This document shows, in pieces, positions 1 to 9,478 of a stretch of DNA of 64,000 nt (the stretch's first letter is position 1; each line of letters opens with the position of its first letter). The DNA lies in the NCBI RefSeq assembly GCF_030654605.1, contig NZ_JAURXB010000258.1:1-64000 (forward strand), in the 5' to 3' direction. This DNA comes from Bradyrhizobium sp. GTDB taxonomy: Bacteria > Pseudomonadota > Alphaproteobacteria > Rhizobiales > Xanthobacteraceae. The position numbers and the translations under genes are program-made. Below the pieces are notes generated by a model. It did not search any database. It was not told the DNA's origin and worked only from the letters and a program-made list of their open reading frames with translations.

Positions 1-285
1 CGGGGATGCGATGGACGCGGACGGCGCCCCTGACCAGGGCGCTCGAGGCGGATGGCAAAGACGTGTGGTCCTGACACCCTAAGGCTGGTGTCAAGTTCGC
101 AGCTCAAGGCAGCGCGGGCGACGGTGGCAAAAGTGCAGAGCTCACCGGGGAGAGCGCGTTATAAGCCGTAAACCATTGCGCGGGGAGTGCCGGGTGATTC
201 CGGTGTGACCTGACTAACGCGTGTGCGCTCTACCAATACCCATTGCACACGCGGCGATCGGGCGCATCGGGCGCCCGGCCTCCCC
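1..285. repeat. Dispersed non-coding repeat (Bradyrhizobium-type), partial
   Basis: No convincing coding frame is visible here. The wording of the sequence (a 'gacgtgtggtcctgacac' stretch, then 'ataagccgtaaaccattgcg', then a block rich in 'gggcgc') matches, from memory, a long non-coding repeat seen many times in Bradyrhizobium chromosomes. The left end is cut by the window, so the full element is not visible. The right boundary is estimated. Copy number cannot be tested from this window. Confidence 0.4.
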
Positions 286-405
286 GCGCCCTCTGACTGG
301 AGGGCAAGGAAATTTGATGGCAAACCTCGGGTGCGTCGCGCCGCGAGAATGCAAAATTGCGGCTACGAACATGCGGGTGCTTGAATCGGACCGAAGCTCT
401 CACAG

Positions 406-531
406 CGTCATTGCGAAGCGTGCCCGCCGAAGCCCGCCTTCGAGCGAAGGCGAACGCGACGAAGCAATCCATCATCAACCGGTACCGCGGTGAAATGGAT
501 TTCTTCGTCGCAAGGGTTCCTCGCAATGACA
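406..531. repeat. Palindromic dispersed repeat with tcattgcga ends
   Basis: The element is bounded by the inverted 9-mers tcattgcga (408-416) and tcgcaatga (521-529). Inside lies a second inverted pair, gcgacgaagcaatccat (457-473) against atggatttcttcgtcgc (495-511), with one mismatch. The nested arms would fold into a long hairpin on either strand. Elements reading 'cgtcattgcgag...gaagcaatccat' are a familiar dispersed repeat of Bradyrhizobium intergenic regions; that link is from memory, while the nested symmetry is directly visible. Confidence 0.65.
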
Positions 532-561
532 TTGGTGGGTTTGGCGCACACTGCGCGCACC

Positions 562-680
562 ACCACCGCTGTCATCGTCCGGCTTGACCGGACGACCCAG
601 TATTCCAGAGACGTCAGCGATTGAATCGAGGAGCCGCGGCGTACGGGGTCCTCCGCCTTCGCGGAGGACGACGACGGTGG
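562..680. repeat. Dispersed inverted repeat with gtcatcgtcc / ggacgacgac ends
   Basis: The left end (accaccgctgtcatcgtcc) and right end (ggacgacgacggtgg) are near-complementary, with inner hairpins such as gtccggcttgaccggac and tcctccgccttcgcggagga. It sits 17 bp beyond the stop of the leftward chemoreceptor gene, so it may also end that transcript. This is a second repeat family of a kind common in Bradyrhizobium spacers (from memory). Confidence 0.6.
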
Positions 681-697
681 ATGGTCTACGCGCCCCG

Positions 698-2791
698 TTA
701 CGCCGCGCGGATCTTGCCGAGGAAGTCGTCGACCTGGCCGCGCAACTGCTGGGTCTGGTCGCCCAGCATCTCCGAGGCGGTCTTGACGTTCTGCGCTGCC
801 GCGCCGGCGGCATCGGCGCCGGCGCTGACGCCGCTGATGTTCTCGGACACGTTCTTGGTGCCCTGCGCCGCCTGCTGGGTGCTGCGGGTGATCTCCTGGG
901 TGGCGGCGCCCTGCTCTTCGACGGCCGCGGCGATCGCGGTGGCGACCTCGTTGACTTCGCCGATGATGCCGCCGATCCCCTTGATCGCTTCGATCGCCTC
1001 GCTGGCGACCTTCTGCATGTCGGCGATCTGCTCCGAAATATCCTCGGTCGCCTTGGCGGTCTGGCTGGCCAGCGATTTCACTTCGGACGCCACCACCGCG
1101 AAGCCGCGCCCGGCCTCGCCGGCGCGGGCGGCTTCGATGGTGGCGTTGAGCGCCAGCAGGTTGGTCTGCGACGCGATGTCGTTGATCAGGCCGACCACTT
1201 CGCCGATCCGGCTGGCGGTCTTGGCGAGGCCCTGTACCGTACTGTCGGTCGCCCTCGCCTGGCTGACGGCGCGGCCGGCAATCCCGGCGGCATGCGCGGC
1301 CTGCCGCGAGATATCATTGATCGAGGCACTGAGCTCTTCGGCGGCGGAAGCCACGCTCTGCACGTTCATCGAGGCTTCGCCCGAGGCCCTGGCGGCGACC
1401 TGCACGCTGGCGTTGGTCTGGGTGGAAACCGCCGCCATGCCGTCCGAGGTTGTCCGCATCTGGTTGGAGGCGTCGCCGAGTTGCTGAAGCGCCCCGCGCA
1501 CATGGCTCTCGAATTCGCCGATGTAGCTTTCGACGGCCTGCTGCCGCGAGGCGGCACCGGCATTGCGCTCGCGCTCCTGCTGTTCGATCCGCATCTTCTC
1601 GACGGCCTGCTGCTTGAATGTGGCGAGCGCGCCGGCCAGCGATCCGATTTCGTCCTGGCGCTCGGCATAGCCGGCATCCACCGACAGGTCGCCCGCGGCA
1701 ACCTTCAGCATGCCATCGCGAATGGCGTGCAGCGGCGTGATGACGCGGCGGCCGACCAGCATCATGCTGCCGATCGCCAGCGCGAGCGCCGCGGTCAGCA
1801 ACAACATATCGAGGATCAGGGATTGCCGCGCCGAAGACCACTGCCCCGCGGCGTGGCGCTTGGCCTCGTCGAGCGCGCGCTCGGCAAGCGCGACCGCAAC
1901 GCCGAGTCGCCCGATCGCGTCGGGGCTCCATTGCGCCGACGTCACTTCCGGCTTCTCGCCGGCAATCAGCGCTGTCAGCACTCGATCGGAGAATGCCATG
2001 TATTGCGGTTCGAAATAGGCCTTCTTGGTTGCGGCCATGGCCTCGACCAGGCTGGCCGGCAACTGGGTTCCCGCCACCATGGTTTCCAGAGCCTTCCAGG
2101 CGTACTCCGTCCCGATGGTGAACTTGGTGTAGGTCTGGCGCGCTTCCGGCGGCAGGCGGCCGGCATTGAAGCCTTGGGACAACAGCACGGCGGCCTGGCC
2201 ACCGGTATCGCGGACCAGCCAGGCGATCTGCTTGATCGCCAGCAATTGATCGACCACGGGGTCGACATGGCTCACGGCGGCGGAGAGCTGGGTGACCAGC
2301 TTTTCCAGCGTCTGCAACAACGTGGTCGCGGCATCGGCATATTCCTTGCCGAGCGCTGCCCGGCGCGACGCCTTCGGCTGGGCGATCGCCGCGATGGATT
2401 CGGTCTGCAAGGCCTTCAACGTGTCGAACTGCCGGGTCAGCAAGGGAAGCAGCGTGGCTCGCTCCGGAAACTCGACCGTTGCGACGAGATCCGACAGGGA
2501 TTGCAGCGCCGGGTTGATGACGTCGCGATAGCCTTGCTGCGTCTTCAGCGCGTCGGCCGTGATGACGTCGGCGCTGCCCAAATTCGTACTGGTGGTTGCA
2601 CGGTCGGTGCGCAGATTGCTCATCGCCTTGAAGGCATGGGCCGAACCCTCCGCGATGACGGAGATGCGGGAGGCGGTTTGCAGCCGGCCCCAGGAGTCCC
2701 ACGCGGTCATGATGAGAAAAGCCACGACGCAGGCCGCCATTACGGCGATGACGGACTTGAGCAACGCAGAAATGGTCAGACGATTCAGCAT
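698..2791 (-). CDS. Methyl-accepting chemotaxis protein
   Basis: A 697-residue transmembrane chemoreceptor that would pass a periplasmic signal to the CheA/CheW kinase complex. A first membrane helix lies at about residues 12-30, followed by a long periplasmic helical domain with no recognised ligand fold. A second membrane helix at about 325-347 leads into a HAMP linker and a cytoplasmic signalling domain. The conserved hairpin tip is clear ([20 protein letters not shown]). No CheR-docking pentapeptide is present; the protein ends IRAA. It is divergent from a second chemoreceptor of similar size at 3150-5234. The ligand cannot be told from sequence. No chemotaxis kinase genes are nearby, so it probably works with a che cluster elsewhere. 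Confidence 0.95.
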   Translation of the reverse strand: MLNRLTISALLKSVIAVMAACVVAFLIMTAWDSWGRLQTASRISVIAEGSAHAFKAMSNLRTDRATTSTNLGSADVITADALKTQQGYRDVINPALQSLSDLVATVEFPERATLLPLLTRQFDTLKALQTESIAAIAQPKASRRAALGKEYADAATTLLQTLEKLVTQLSAAVSHVDPVVDQLLAIKQIAWLVRDTGGQAAVLLSQGFNAGRLPPEARQTYTKFTIGTEYAWKALETMVAGTQLPASLVEAMAATKKAYFEPQYMAFSDRVLTALIAGEKPEVTSAQWSPDAIGRLGVAVALAERALDEAKRHAAGQWSSARQSLILDMLLLTAALALAIGSMMLVGRRVITPLHAIRDGMLKVAAGDLSVDAGYAERQDEIGSLAGALATFKQQAVEKMRIEQQERERNAGAASRQQAVESYIGEFESHVRGALQQLGDASNQMRTTSDGMAAVSTQTNASVQVAARASGEASMNVQSVASAAEELSASINDISRQAAHAAGIAGRAVSQARATDSTVQGLAKTASRIGEVVGLINDIASQTNLLALNATIEAARAGEAGRGFAVVASEVKSLASQTAKATEDISEQIADMQKVASEAIEAIKGIGGIIGEVNEVATAIAAAVEEQGAATQEITRSTQQAAQGTKNVSENISGVSAGADAAGAAAQNVKTASEMLGDQTQQLRGQVDDFLGKIRAA

Positions 2792-3149
2792 GAGGATCTC
2801 CAGTTGGGTGTCCAGTTAACGCCGAATGGTAAAGAATTCCGGTTCCCGGCGTCCCCGGTGAACTACGGGTGCAACGTCGATGCCGCGCCCGCGCAGGCCA
2901 TCGACGACGAACCGCGCCAGCCGGATGCCCATCCGGTCGGAGCGATACGAACCGCAGACACGAGAATGCGATGGCTCTTGGCACCATCCTGCCACGCCAG
3001 GAATCCCATCGCGCCAGGGCGGAGCCGGCGATGCTGAAACCGCATCCCGGATCAGGATTCCCGTAAACCTCACCTTAATTCACACCTGATTAAAGCGCCT
3101 TACCGTAAAGCGTCCAGCGTCTTCATCCCTCGTGATCGGCCCAAATCCC
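2792..3149. other. Divergent intergenic region between two chemoreceptor genes
   Basis: About 360 bp separating the leftward and rightward receptors, and so expected to hold both promoters. Short open frames exist on both strands, but none has a ribosome site and family-like composition. No confident -35/-10, -24/-12 or operator was found. Confidence 0.5.
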
Positions 3150-5234
3150 ATGAAAATCGGTACCCTGCTGACCGCCGCCATCGTCTCCCTGTCCGCCGTC
3201 GGCGGCGGGCTCGCCGTTTACGTGGCCGTTTCGAAATACCAGACGATGGACAAGGTTTCAGTCGCGCAAAGCCGGCTCGAAGTGGTTCGGGCGGTCGGCG
3301 AAATTCCGCGCTATCTCAACCCCGAGCGCGGCTACTCGACCAACATCCTGTACGGGCCGCCGGCCGTGGACCCGAAGATGCGGGCGCAGCTCAACGACAA
3401 ATACCGCAAACAGACCGACGGCGCGCGCGACGGGATGAACGCAATCCGCAAGAACCTGTCCGGTGCGCTCGACGATGGCGCCGCCGTGGGCAGCGCGATA
3501 GATGAGCTGAACAAGAAATTTTCCGCACTTCGCGAGTCGATCGACAAGGCGATCGACGGTCCGGCCGAGGCCCGCAAGGACGCCGCCCGGAAGATCGTCG
3601 CCGATAACGCCGTCTTCAATACCGCCGTCACCGCGCTGCTCGACGAGCAGGTCCGCAAGATGGCCCAGCTCGACGGCGACGCGTACCGGCAGGCAAGCTA
3701 CGCCAACATCGCCTGGACGCTGCGCGACGTCGGCGGTTACAACGCCAGCGTCCACAAGAACCTCGTGGGCTCCAGGCGCGTGGCGACTGAGCCTGAGAAG
3801 ATGGAACTGAGCCGCGCCCAGGGCCGGGCCGATCAGATCCTGATGTCGCTGCAGCAGTTGCGCGGCAATCCGGCGACCCCCGCCAACGTCGCGGCGGCGC
3901 TCGAGAAGATGAACGAGGCCTATGTCGGGCGCTTCGGCCAGGAATTGAAGCTGGTCAAGGACGGCGCCGTCAGCGGCAAATACGAGCACGACGAGAATGC
4001 CTTTTTCGCGGAATCGCAAAAGGGTCTCGGCTCGGTCATCGGAGTGCGCGATGCCTTCTACGGCAACGCCGAACATATCCTCGAAGCGGCCGGGTCTTCC
4101 GCACGCTTGAGTTTCCTGATTGCGCTCGCGGGGCTCATCGCGGTCGCGGTTGCGAGCGTCGGCCTCGTGATCATGGTCCGTCGCCGCGTCTGCCAGCCTA
4201 TCGTGGACCTCACCGCAACGATGTCGCAACTCGCCAGCGGCGACGTCTCCGGCGAAATTCCCGGCGTTGACCGCAGCGACGAGATCGGCGCGATGGCGGC
4301 TGCCGTCGGCGTCTTCAAGCACAACAAGATCGAGGCCGATCGTCTCACCGCGGAGCAGGAAGCCGAGAACGAGGTCAAGATGCGGCGCGCCCGCGTGCTC
4401 GACGATCTCACCCGCGCCTTTGAGGCCAAGGTGACCGAACTGGTCGGCGGGCTGTCCACGGCCTCCGCCACGATGGAAACCACCGCGCAGTCGATGTCGT
4501 CGACCGCGTCGGCCACCAACCGTCAGGCCGGAGTAGTGGCCGCCGCCTCCGAACAAACCTCGACCAACGTGCAGACGGTCGCCAGCGCCACCGAAGAGCT
4601 GACCTCGTCGATCTCGGAAATCGCGCGCCAGGTCACGCAATCCACCGAGATCGCGGCGCGCGCGGTCGACAATGCCCGCCGCAGCGGCGATACCGCGCGT
4701 TCGCTGGCCGAGGGCGCGCAGAAGATCGGCGACGTCGTGACGCTGATCCAGAGCATCGCCGCCCAGACCAACCTGCTGGCGCTGAACGCCACCATCGAGG
4801 CGGCACGCGCCGGCGACGCCGGGCGCGGGTTTGCCGTGGTGGCCTCCGAGGTCAAATCGCTGGCCGGCCAGACCGCCAAGGCCACCACCTAAATCTCCGA
4901 ACAGATCGCGGCCATTCAGGCCGCGAGCGACGAAACCGTGCAGGCGATCAAGAACGTGGTCGACGTCATCACGGAGATCGACCAGATCGGCATCGCGATT
5001 GCGTCCGCCATCGAGGAGCAGGGCTCGGCGACGCGGGAAATCTCGCGCAGCGTCCAGGAAGCCGCGCGCGGCACCCAGGAAGTGAACGCAAACATTTCCG
5101 GTGTGCAGCGTGCCGCCGACGACACCGGCTCGGCCGCCAATCAGGTGCTCGGCGCCGCCGAGCAATTGTCGTCGCAATCGCGCGATCTGGCCGGACAGTT
5201 CAACCGCTTCCTCTCCGAGGTCCGCGCCGCGTAA
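3150..5234 (+). pseudogene. Methyl-accepting chemotaxis protein with an internal stop codon
   Basis: Reads as a normal receptor: a membrane helix near the N-terminus, a long periplasmic helical domain, a second membrane helix, HAMP, and the signalling-domain tip ([20 protein letters not shown]). Just after the tip, codon TAA at 4890-4892 interrupts the frame. Translation then resumes in the same frame (ISEQIAAIQAASDETVQAI) to a natural stop at 5232-5234. Restored length would be close to 700 residues. The context KATT-stop-ISEQI suggests an original GAA (Glu) hit by one G-to-T change. The start chosen is ATG 3150; an in-frame GTG at 3132 is possible. A product ending at 4889 would lack half of the antiparallel signalling helix pair and should not signal. 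Sequencing error, recent inactivation or stop readthrough all remain possible. Confidence 0.85.
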
Positions 5235-5271
5235 ATCGGGGAAAAGCGCGGAACGCTGCGCGTTCAGGAAC

Positions 5272-5739
5272 TCACGGCTTGCCGCGCGGCGGAAACACCT
5301 GATTGCTGAAGGGCTGCTCGGTGGGCACCCGCATCTGGATATAGCCGCGGTCCATCGATTGATGGCAGCCGTTGCAGCCCACGGTCAGCTCACTGAACAA
5401 CTTCGCAAACCGCTTGCCGTCCTTTGCGGCAATGGCTTCGCCGATCGCGTCGATCGGCGCCGTCATCGTCGCCACGTTGTTTACGGGGATGCCGTCATAC
5501 ATCACGGCGGCTTCCACCAGGCCGGCCCTGAGCTGGCGAAGCTCGTACGCCGCCAATTCCCAATTCTGGGCCTTGCCGGCGAACGACAGCTTGATGTGCC
5601 GCAACTGGATATCGTTCATGATGTCGCCGAGCCGCGGCAGAAATTGCTCATTCACCGGCGATTTGGTCACCGATTGAGCGCTGGCGGTCAGCGGGAAGGC
5701 GCCAACCAGGAGAATCCCAATCAATCCGCGAAGTTTCAT
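5272..5739 (-). CDS. Periplasmic monohaem c-type cytochrome-like protein
   Basis: 155 residues with a cleavable signal peptide (about 1-21, ending ASAQ) and one haem-binding motif C122-NG-C125-H126 near the C-terminus. The helical body plus C-terminal haem motif resembles cytochrome c-prime-like proteins, though the family assignment is approximate. Start at ATG 5739, 6 bases after a strong GGAGG; an upstream in-frame TTG would overlap that ribosome site. It converges on the chemoreceptor pseudogene. Role is likely periplasmic electron transfer or gas binding; no partner gene is adjacent. Confidence 0.8.
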   Translation of the reverse strand: MKLRGLIGILLVGAFPLTASAQSVTKSPVNEQFLPRLGDIMNDIQLRHIKLSFAGKAQNWELAAYELRQLRAGLVEAAVMYDGIPVNNVATMTAPIDAIGEAIAAKDGKRFAKLFSELTVGCNGCHQSMDRGYIQMRVPTEQPFSNQVFPPRGKP

Positions 5740-5880
5740 TCGATCCTCCAACCGTCCCTTTCGACAGAATCTTATACTGTCGCGCTTGTTGCGCTCTATT
5801 GATATCCATCAAGGCGTCTCCGCGGCTGGCCAGGGTCGGGCACGGGTCGGGCCAGACTGCCGAATCAACTGGAGGACGTC

Positions 5881-6324
5881 GTGCAAGCCTTTTTCCTGTA
5901 TGCCCTCGCGCTTGGCGCCGGCGTCAGCGTGGCCGTGCAACAGGTGCTGAACGGCGCCTTGCGGACCGCGCTCGGCTCACCCGCCTGGGCGGGCTTCGTC
6001 AGCTATCTCGTCGGCCTGCTGACGATGATCGTCGTGCTGTTCGCGCTCGGCGAACGCCTGCCATCCTGGAAGGCGGTGGCCGATACGCCGTGGTGGACAT
6101 GGTCGGGCGGCGTGCTCGGCGGCGTGTTCATCCTGCTGATGATCCTGTTGCTGCCCTCGCTCGGCGCGGCCACCCTGATCGCGCTGGTGGTTGCGGGCCA
6201 GATGGCGGCCGCGATCATGCTGGACCATTTCGGCGGGTTCGGATTGGCGTCGCATCCGGTCAGCCTGTCGCGCCTCGCCGGCGCGGCGTTGCTGATCGCC
6301 GGCGTCGTCCTGATCAAGGACTGA
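5881..6324 (+). CDS. YdcZ-type DMT transporter subunit
   Basis: A 147-residue integral membrane protein with about five hydrophobic helices, matching the half-size YdcZ (DUF606) branch of the drug/metabolite transporter superfamily. GTG start at 5881. Features typical of this branch are QQVLNG in the first helix and a short polar loop around residues 58-72. Half-size DMT proteins usually work as dimers; the substrate is unknown. Its stop overlaps the convergent gene at 6314 by 11 bases. Confidence 0.82.
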   Translation: MQAFFLYALALGAGVSVAVQQVLNGALRTALGSPAWAGFVSYLVGLLTMIVVLFALGERLPSWKAVADTPWWTWSGGVLGGVFILLMILLLPSLGAATLIALVVAGQMAAAIMLDHFGGFGLASHPVSLSRLAGAALLIAGVVLIKD

Positions 6325-7009
6325 AAGGCTCCAGCCCGGACTCCCGCAGCGCCGGTACCGCCTCGGGCGAGGCCAGAAACGTGAGGAGCCGGTCGGATGA
6401 CGCCACATTGTTCGACGCCGCAAGGCGACCGGCGGAAAATACCGCCGGGCTCTGCAGCTCGCGCGGGATCGGCCCGACGACCTCGACACCACCGACCAGC
6501 TTCAATTCGCTGATCTGCTGCACCGCGAGGTCCGCCTGGCCGGACACCAGCAATTCGGCGGTAAAACCTTGCGGAATGATTTTCGCGCGAGCGTTGATTT
6601 CGGCGGCGATCCCCAGTCGATCGATCAGTTGCGTGAACAAGATGCCGCTGGCGCCGAGGCGCGAATAGGCTACCGACCGCGCGCCGAGCAACGTCGCCCG
6701 AAGTGCGGCTTCCGTCGCGATATCGGGATGCCCGGCGCCGGCCTTTACCGCGATGCCGACATAGGAGCGCGCCAGATCGGCGCAGCTCGCCGCGACCACC
6801 GTTCCGCAGACGGCGAGATCGTCGAGCGCTTCCTTGGTCAGGATCACGACGTCGGCCCCCTCGCCGCCGCGCAGGCGTTCCAGCAGCGCCAGCGTCGGCG
6901 CGAAATCGGGATCGATGCGCACGCCGCTTTCCGCTTCGAACCGGGCGGCAAGGTTGCCCACCGCGCCCTTCAGGGCCAGCGTCGAAAGAATCCGAACCGG
7001 TTTTGTCAT
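6314..7009 (-). CDS. Molybdate-binding-like (ModA-type) substrate-binding protein
   Basis: 231 residues of the type 2 periplasmic binding fold close to ModA: an opening strand RILSTLALKGAV, then GADVVILTKEALDDL, and a hinge region near GQADLAVQQISEL. Unusually it begins directly with the first strand (MTKPVRILS), so no signal peptide is visible. It may therefore be cytoplasmic, a regulator, or start further upstream. It follows the GrlR-like gene by only 4 bp, suggesting one transcript. No modB or modC is nearby, so a transport role is not supported by context. Confidence 0.8.
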   Translation of the reverse strand: MTKPVRILSTLALKGAVGNLAARFEAESGVRIDPDFAPTLALLERLRGGEGADVVILTKEALDDLAVCGTVVAASCADLARSYVGIAVKAGAGHPDIATEAALRATLLGARSVAYSRLGASGILFTQLIDRLGIAAEINARAKIIPQGFTAELLVSGQADLAVQQISELKLVGGVEVVGPIPRELQSPAVFSAGRLAASNNVASSDRLLTFLASPEAVPALRESGLEPFSP

Positions 7010-7013
7010 CGGC

Positions 7014-7739
7014 CTATGCCGGCCGCATCAGCTTGAGCACCGCGGTCAGGCGAAGGCTGCGCTTGCCCGCCAGCGCGGTCGCTTCCAGCAGAGCACCGCT
7101 GATGTCACAGGTGCCGGCAAAGCCGATGCCGACCTCATGGCCGCCGAAGATCGGATGCTCGCTTTTGGCCGGCGTGTGCTCCTGATTGAGGATCTCGCCT
7201 CTCCAGCGGCCGTTCGCCGACGTATAGGTGCCGAGATAGTAGAAGAACGCATCGCCGCCGAGGATGCGGCCATCATGCAGCAGCATCACCCCGGTGAGGC
7301 CGCCATCGACGCCGTCGAGCATCCTGATGTGAACGGAATAGAGCCCGTTGACGATGCCGCCCTCGCCGACCGCATCGATGGGCGACGCGATCTCATCGGC
7401 GATCGGAGTCATCACCGAACGGAACACCGCACCAGGCATTTGCGGCGAGCCGCCCTCGAAATGATAGATATCGCCGATCGCCCTGCCGCGAACGTCGATC
7501 GTGGCGATGTCGGAGCCCAGCAGCGACTGGTAGTTGGGATCGTCGTTGTGGCGGTGGCTGGTGATCTCGGAGATGACGACGCCGTCGGCCTCGCGATAGC
7601 TGCCATAATGTGCGAACGCCGAATTGCCGCCGAGCATGCTGCCGCCGCGGGCGTACATCACGCTGCGGCCGACCGCGTCATCGACCTGGAACCTGACCTT
7701 GTAAAACCCCTCCAGCAAAAACCCGCGTCCCCCAACCAC
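7014..7739 (-). CDS. Protein with two GrlR-like domains
   Basis: 241 residues containing two copies of the same small beta-rich module. Copy 1 (about residues 8-95) has LLEGFYKV, then MLGGNSAFAHYGSY. Copy 2 (about 128-225) has IVNGLYSV, then ILGGDAFFYYLGTY. This pattern is the GrlR-like fold first described for a negative regulator of type III secretion in enteric pathogens. Here there is no secretion system, so that function should not be assumed. It lies 4 bp upstream of the ModA-like gene. A broken relative occurs at 12094-12607. The exact start is uncertain because the first module begins almost at once. Confidence 0.7.
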   Translation of the reverse strand: MVGGRGFLLEGFYKVRFQVDDAVGRSVMYARGGSMLGGNSAFAHYGSYREADGVVISEITSHRHNDDPNYQSLLGSDIATIDVRGRAIGDIYHFEGGSPQMPGAVFRSVMTPIADEIASPIDAVGEGGIVNGLYSVHIRMLDGVDGGLTGVMLLHDGRILGGDAFFYYLGTYTSANGRWRGEILNQEHTPAKSEHPIFGGHEVGIGFAGTCDISGALLEATALAGKRSLRLTAVLKLMRPA

Positions 7740-7815
7740 TGCGATGCAATCCAGCTATCTAACGCGGTTCGCGCGGCGAGGAAACGGGTTTGAACGGCAG
7801 GTGCTCAAACGCAAA

Positions 7816-7847
7816 GATCCGCCAAAGCGTTTGCGCCTTGGCGGATC
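7816..7847 (-). terminator. Hairpin downstream of glnII, possible terminator
   Basis: Inverted repeat gatccgccaa (7816-7825) / ttggcggatc (7838-7847) gives a 10-bp stem with a 12-nt loop. On the minus-strand transcript it is followed by UUUGCGUUU, a weak U tract. A second strong stem (7854-7882, cggcccggac / gtccgggccg) lies between it and the glnII stop. Together they probably end the glnII message. Confidence 0.5.
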
Positions 7848-7894
7848 AGATTGCGGCCCGGACGCCCCCCGGGTCCGGGCCGAAAAAGCAAAGC

Positions 7895-8929
7895 TCAGGC
7901 GGCGGCCGCCTTGGCGGTGGGAACCGAAGCGATCGTCTTCAGGATCTGCGAAGCGATCTGGTAGGGGTCGCCTTGCGAGTTCGGGCGGCGATCTTCCAGG
8001 TAACCCTTCCAGCCGTTATTGGCGAAAGAATGCGGCACGCGGATCGAGGCGCCGCGGTCGGCGATGCCCCAGCTGAAGGTGTCGATCGAGGCCGTCTCGT
8101 GCTTTCCGGTCAGGCGCAGGTGGTTGTCCGGGCCGTAGACCGCGATGTGATCGGCGCGGTTGGACTTGAAGGCTTCCATCAGTTTCTCGAAATAGTCCTT
8201 GCCGCCGACTTCGCGCAGATAGGTGGTGGAGAAGTTGGCGTGCATGCCGGAACCATTCCAGTCGGTGTCGCCGAGCGGCTTGCAGTGGTATTCAATGTCG
8301 ATGCCGTAGCTCTCGGTCAGCCGCTGCATCAGATAGCGGGCGATCCACATTTCGTCGGCGGCCTTCCGGGAGCCCTTGCCGAAGATCTGGAATTCCCACT
8401 GGCCCTTCGCGACTTCGGCGTTGATGCCTTCGTGATTGATGCCGGCGGCGAGGCAGAGATCGAGATGCTTCTCGACGATCTCGCGGGCGACCGAACCGAC
8501 ATTCGAGTAGCCGACGCCGGTGTAGTACGGTCCCTGCGGCGCGGGATAGCCGTCATTGGGAAAACCGAGCGGGCGGCCGTTCTTGTAGAAGAAATACTCC
8601 TGCTCGAAACCGAACCAGGCGCCCTCGTCGTCGAGAATGGTGGCGCGCTTGTTGGTGGCATGGGGGGTCTTGCCGTCGGGCATCATGACTTCGCACATCA
8701 CCAGCGCGCCGTTGGTACGCGCAGCGTCCGGATAGATGGCGACCGGCTTGAGCACGCAATCCGAACTATGGCCCTCGGCCTGCATGGTCGAGCTTCCATC
8801 GAAACCCCACAGCGGCAATTGCTCCAGCGTCGGGAACGAATCGAATTCCTTGATTTGGGTTTTGCCGCGCAGATTTGGCGTCGGCGCATATCCGTCGAGC
8901 CAGATATACTCGAGCTTGTACTTTGTCAT
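7895..8929 (-). CDS. glnII: Glutamine synthetase type II (GSII)
   Basis: 344 residues, the short eukaryote-like glutamine synthetase of rhizobia, making glutamine from glutamate, ammonia and ATP in the cytoplasm. Hallmarks include LEYIWLDG at the N-terminus, PLWGFDGSST, FGFEQEYFFY (metal-binding Glu), NGSGMHANFS, and a C-terminal VPHSFANNGWKGYLEDRRPN. Unlike type I it is not expected to be adenylylated. A near-perfect sigma-54 promoter lies about 90 bp upstream, matching known nitrogen control of glnII in Bradyrhizobium through NtrC. A DUF2735 gene is divergent beyond the promoter region, an association seen around glutamine synthetase genes in rhizobia (from memory). Confidence 0.97.
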   Translation of the reverse strand: MTKYKLEYIWLDGYAPTPNLRGKTQIKEFDSFPTLEQLPLWGFDGSSTMQAEGHSSDCVLKPVAIYPDAARTNGALVMCEVMMPDGKTPHATNKRATILDDEGAWFGFEQEYFFYKNGRPLGFPNDGYPAPQGPYYTGVGYSNVGSVAREIVEKHLDLCLAAGINHEGINAEVAKGQWEFQIFGKGSRKAADEMWIARYLMQRLTESYGIDIEYHCKPLGDTDWNGSGMHANFSTTYLREVGGKDYFEKLMEAFKSNRADHIAVYGPDNHLRLTGKHETASIDTFSWGIADRGASIRVPHSFANNGWKGYLEDRRPNSQGDPYQIASQILKTIASVPTAKAAAA

Positions 8930-9020
8930 TGAGCTCTCTCATGTTGATGATGCGTGCGGAAACCGAGACCCTATTGGCCACCACACACGTACCCGGCCCC
9001 CATCGGCCACTCCTTACCAA

Positions 9021-9035
9021 GCAATTAAAGTGCCA
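9021..9035 (-). promoter_or_regulatory. Sigma-54 (-24/-12) promoter of glnII
   Basis: The minus strand reads TGGCAC-TTTAA-TTGC, an exact match to the conserved GG and GC elements of RpoN promoters with the correct 5-base spacer. The predicted transcript start is about 80 nt before the glnII ATG. Bradyrhizobium glnII is known to be NtrC/RpoN dependent. No clear palindromic NtrC site was found upstream by eye. Confidence 0.88.
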
Positions 9036-9478
9036 GTCGCTGCAATGCGGCAGGGATCGGAGTGAAGGAATCCGCCCCCTCACCGGCAAAAAATTTGGGA
9101 AATCGGGTGCGGCAAAGCCGCGCGGTTTGAGGCGCCGGCCAAGGCCAGGAGGGACCGACTGCGGCCTGCAAAACGCCTGAAAACTCAGCATTCGGCCGTC
9201 CGCCCCTTGCTCGGATTAAATCCGCGCCAGCCGTCCGGAGCATTTTCTCTCCACACCTGCGGCGTCCCGCAACCATGCCGAGGGCTTAAGCGTTGGTCAG
9301 CCAGAGCCTGCTTCCCTGCAAGCAAAATCCGGAATGCCCAGAATCTATACAGGAAGTGATTTTGTTTTGATCATGTTGCACTTGCCGAGGGCACCAACGA
9401 TATCGGGATCAGTAACCATCCGAGAACGAGTCGGGCGCAGCATTATCCCCCGCGCGCCGCGCATCAGGAGAGACTGAG
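9036..9478. other. Intergenic region between glnII promoter and DUF2735 gene
   Basis: About 440 bp with no supported gene; short frames on both strands lack ribosome sites. It should contain upstream activator sites for glnII and the promoter of the rightward small gene. A second -24/-12 element pointing right was looked for and not found. Confidence 0.4.

Noticed and set aside
584..3037. Open frame of 817 codons on the plus strand opposite the first chemoreceptor
   Set aside because: It mirrors the antisense of a high-GC gene and is rich in Arg and Gly with no family motif. The minus-strand receptor explains the region fully.
3258..5177. Open frame of 639 codons on the minus strand opposite the second chemoreceptor
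   Set aside because: Antisense shadow of the receptor, Arg/Gly/Asp-rich. It is interesting only because the sense frame is interrupted, but nothing in it resembles a protein family.
6314..7009. modA of a molybdate transporter
   Set aside because: No modB or modC follows and no signal peptide is visible; only fold-level similarity is claimed.
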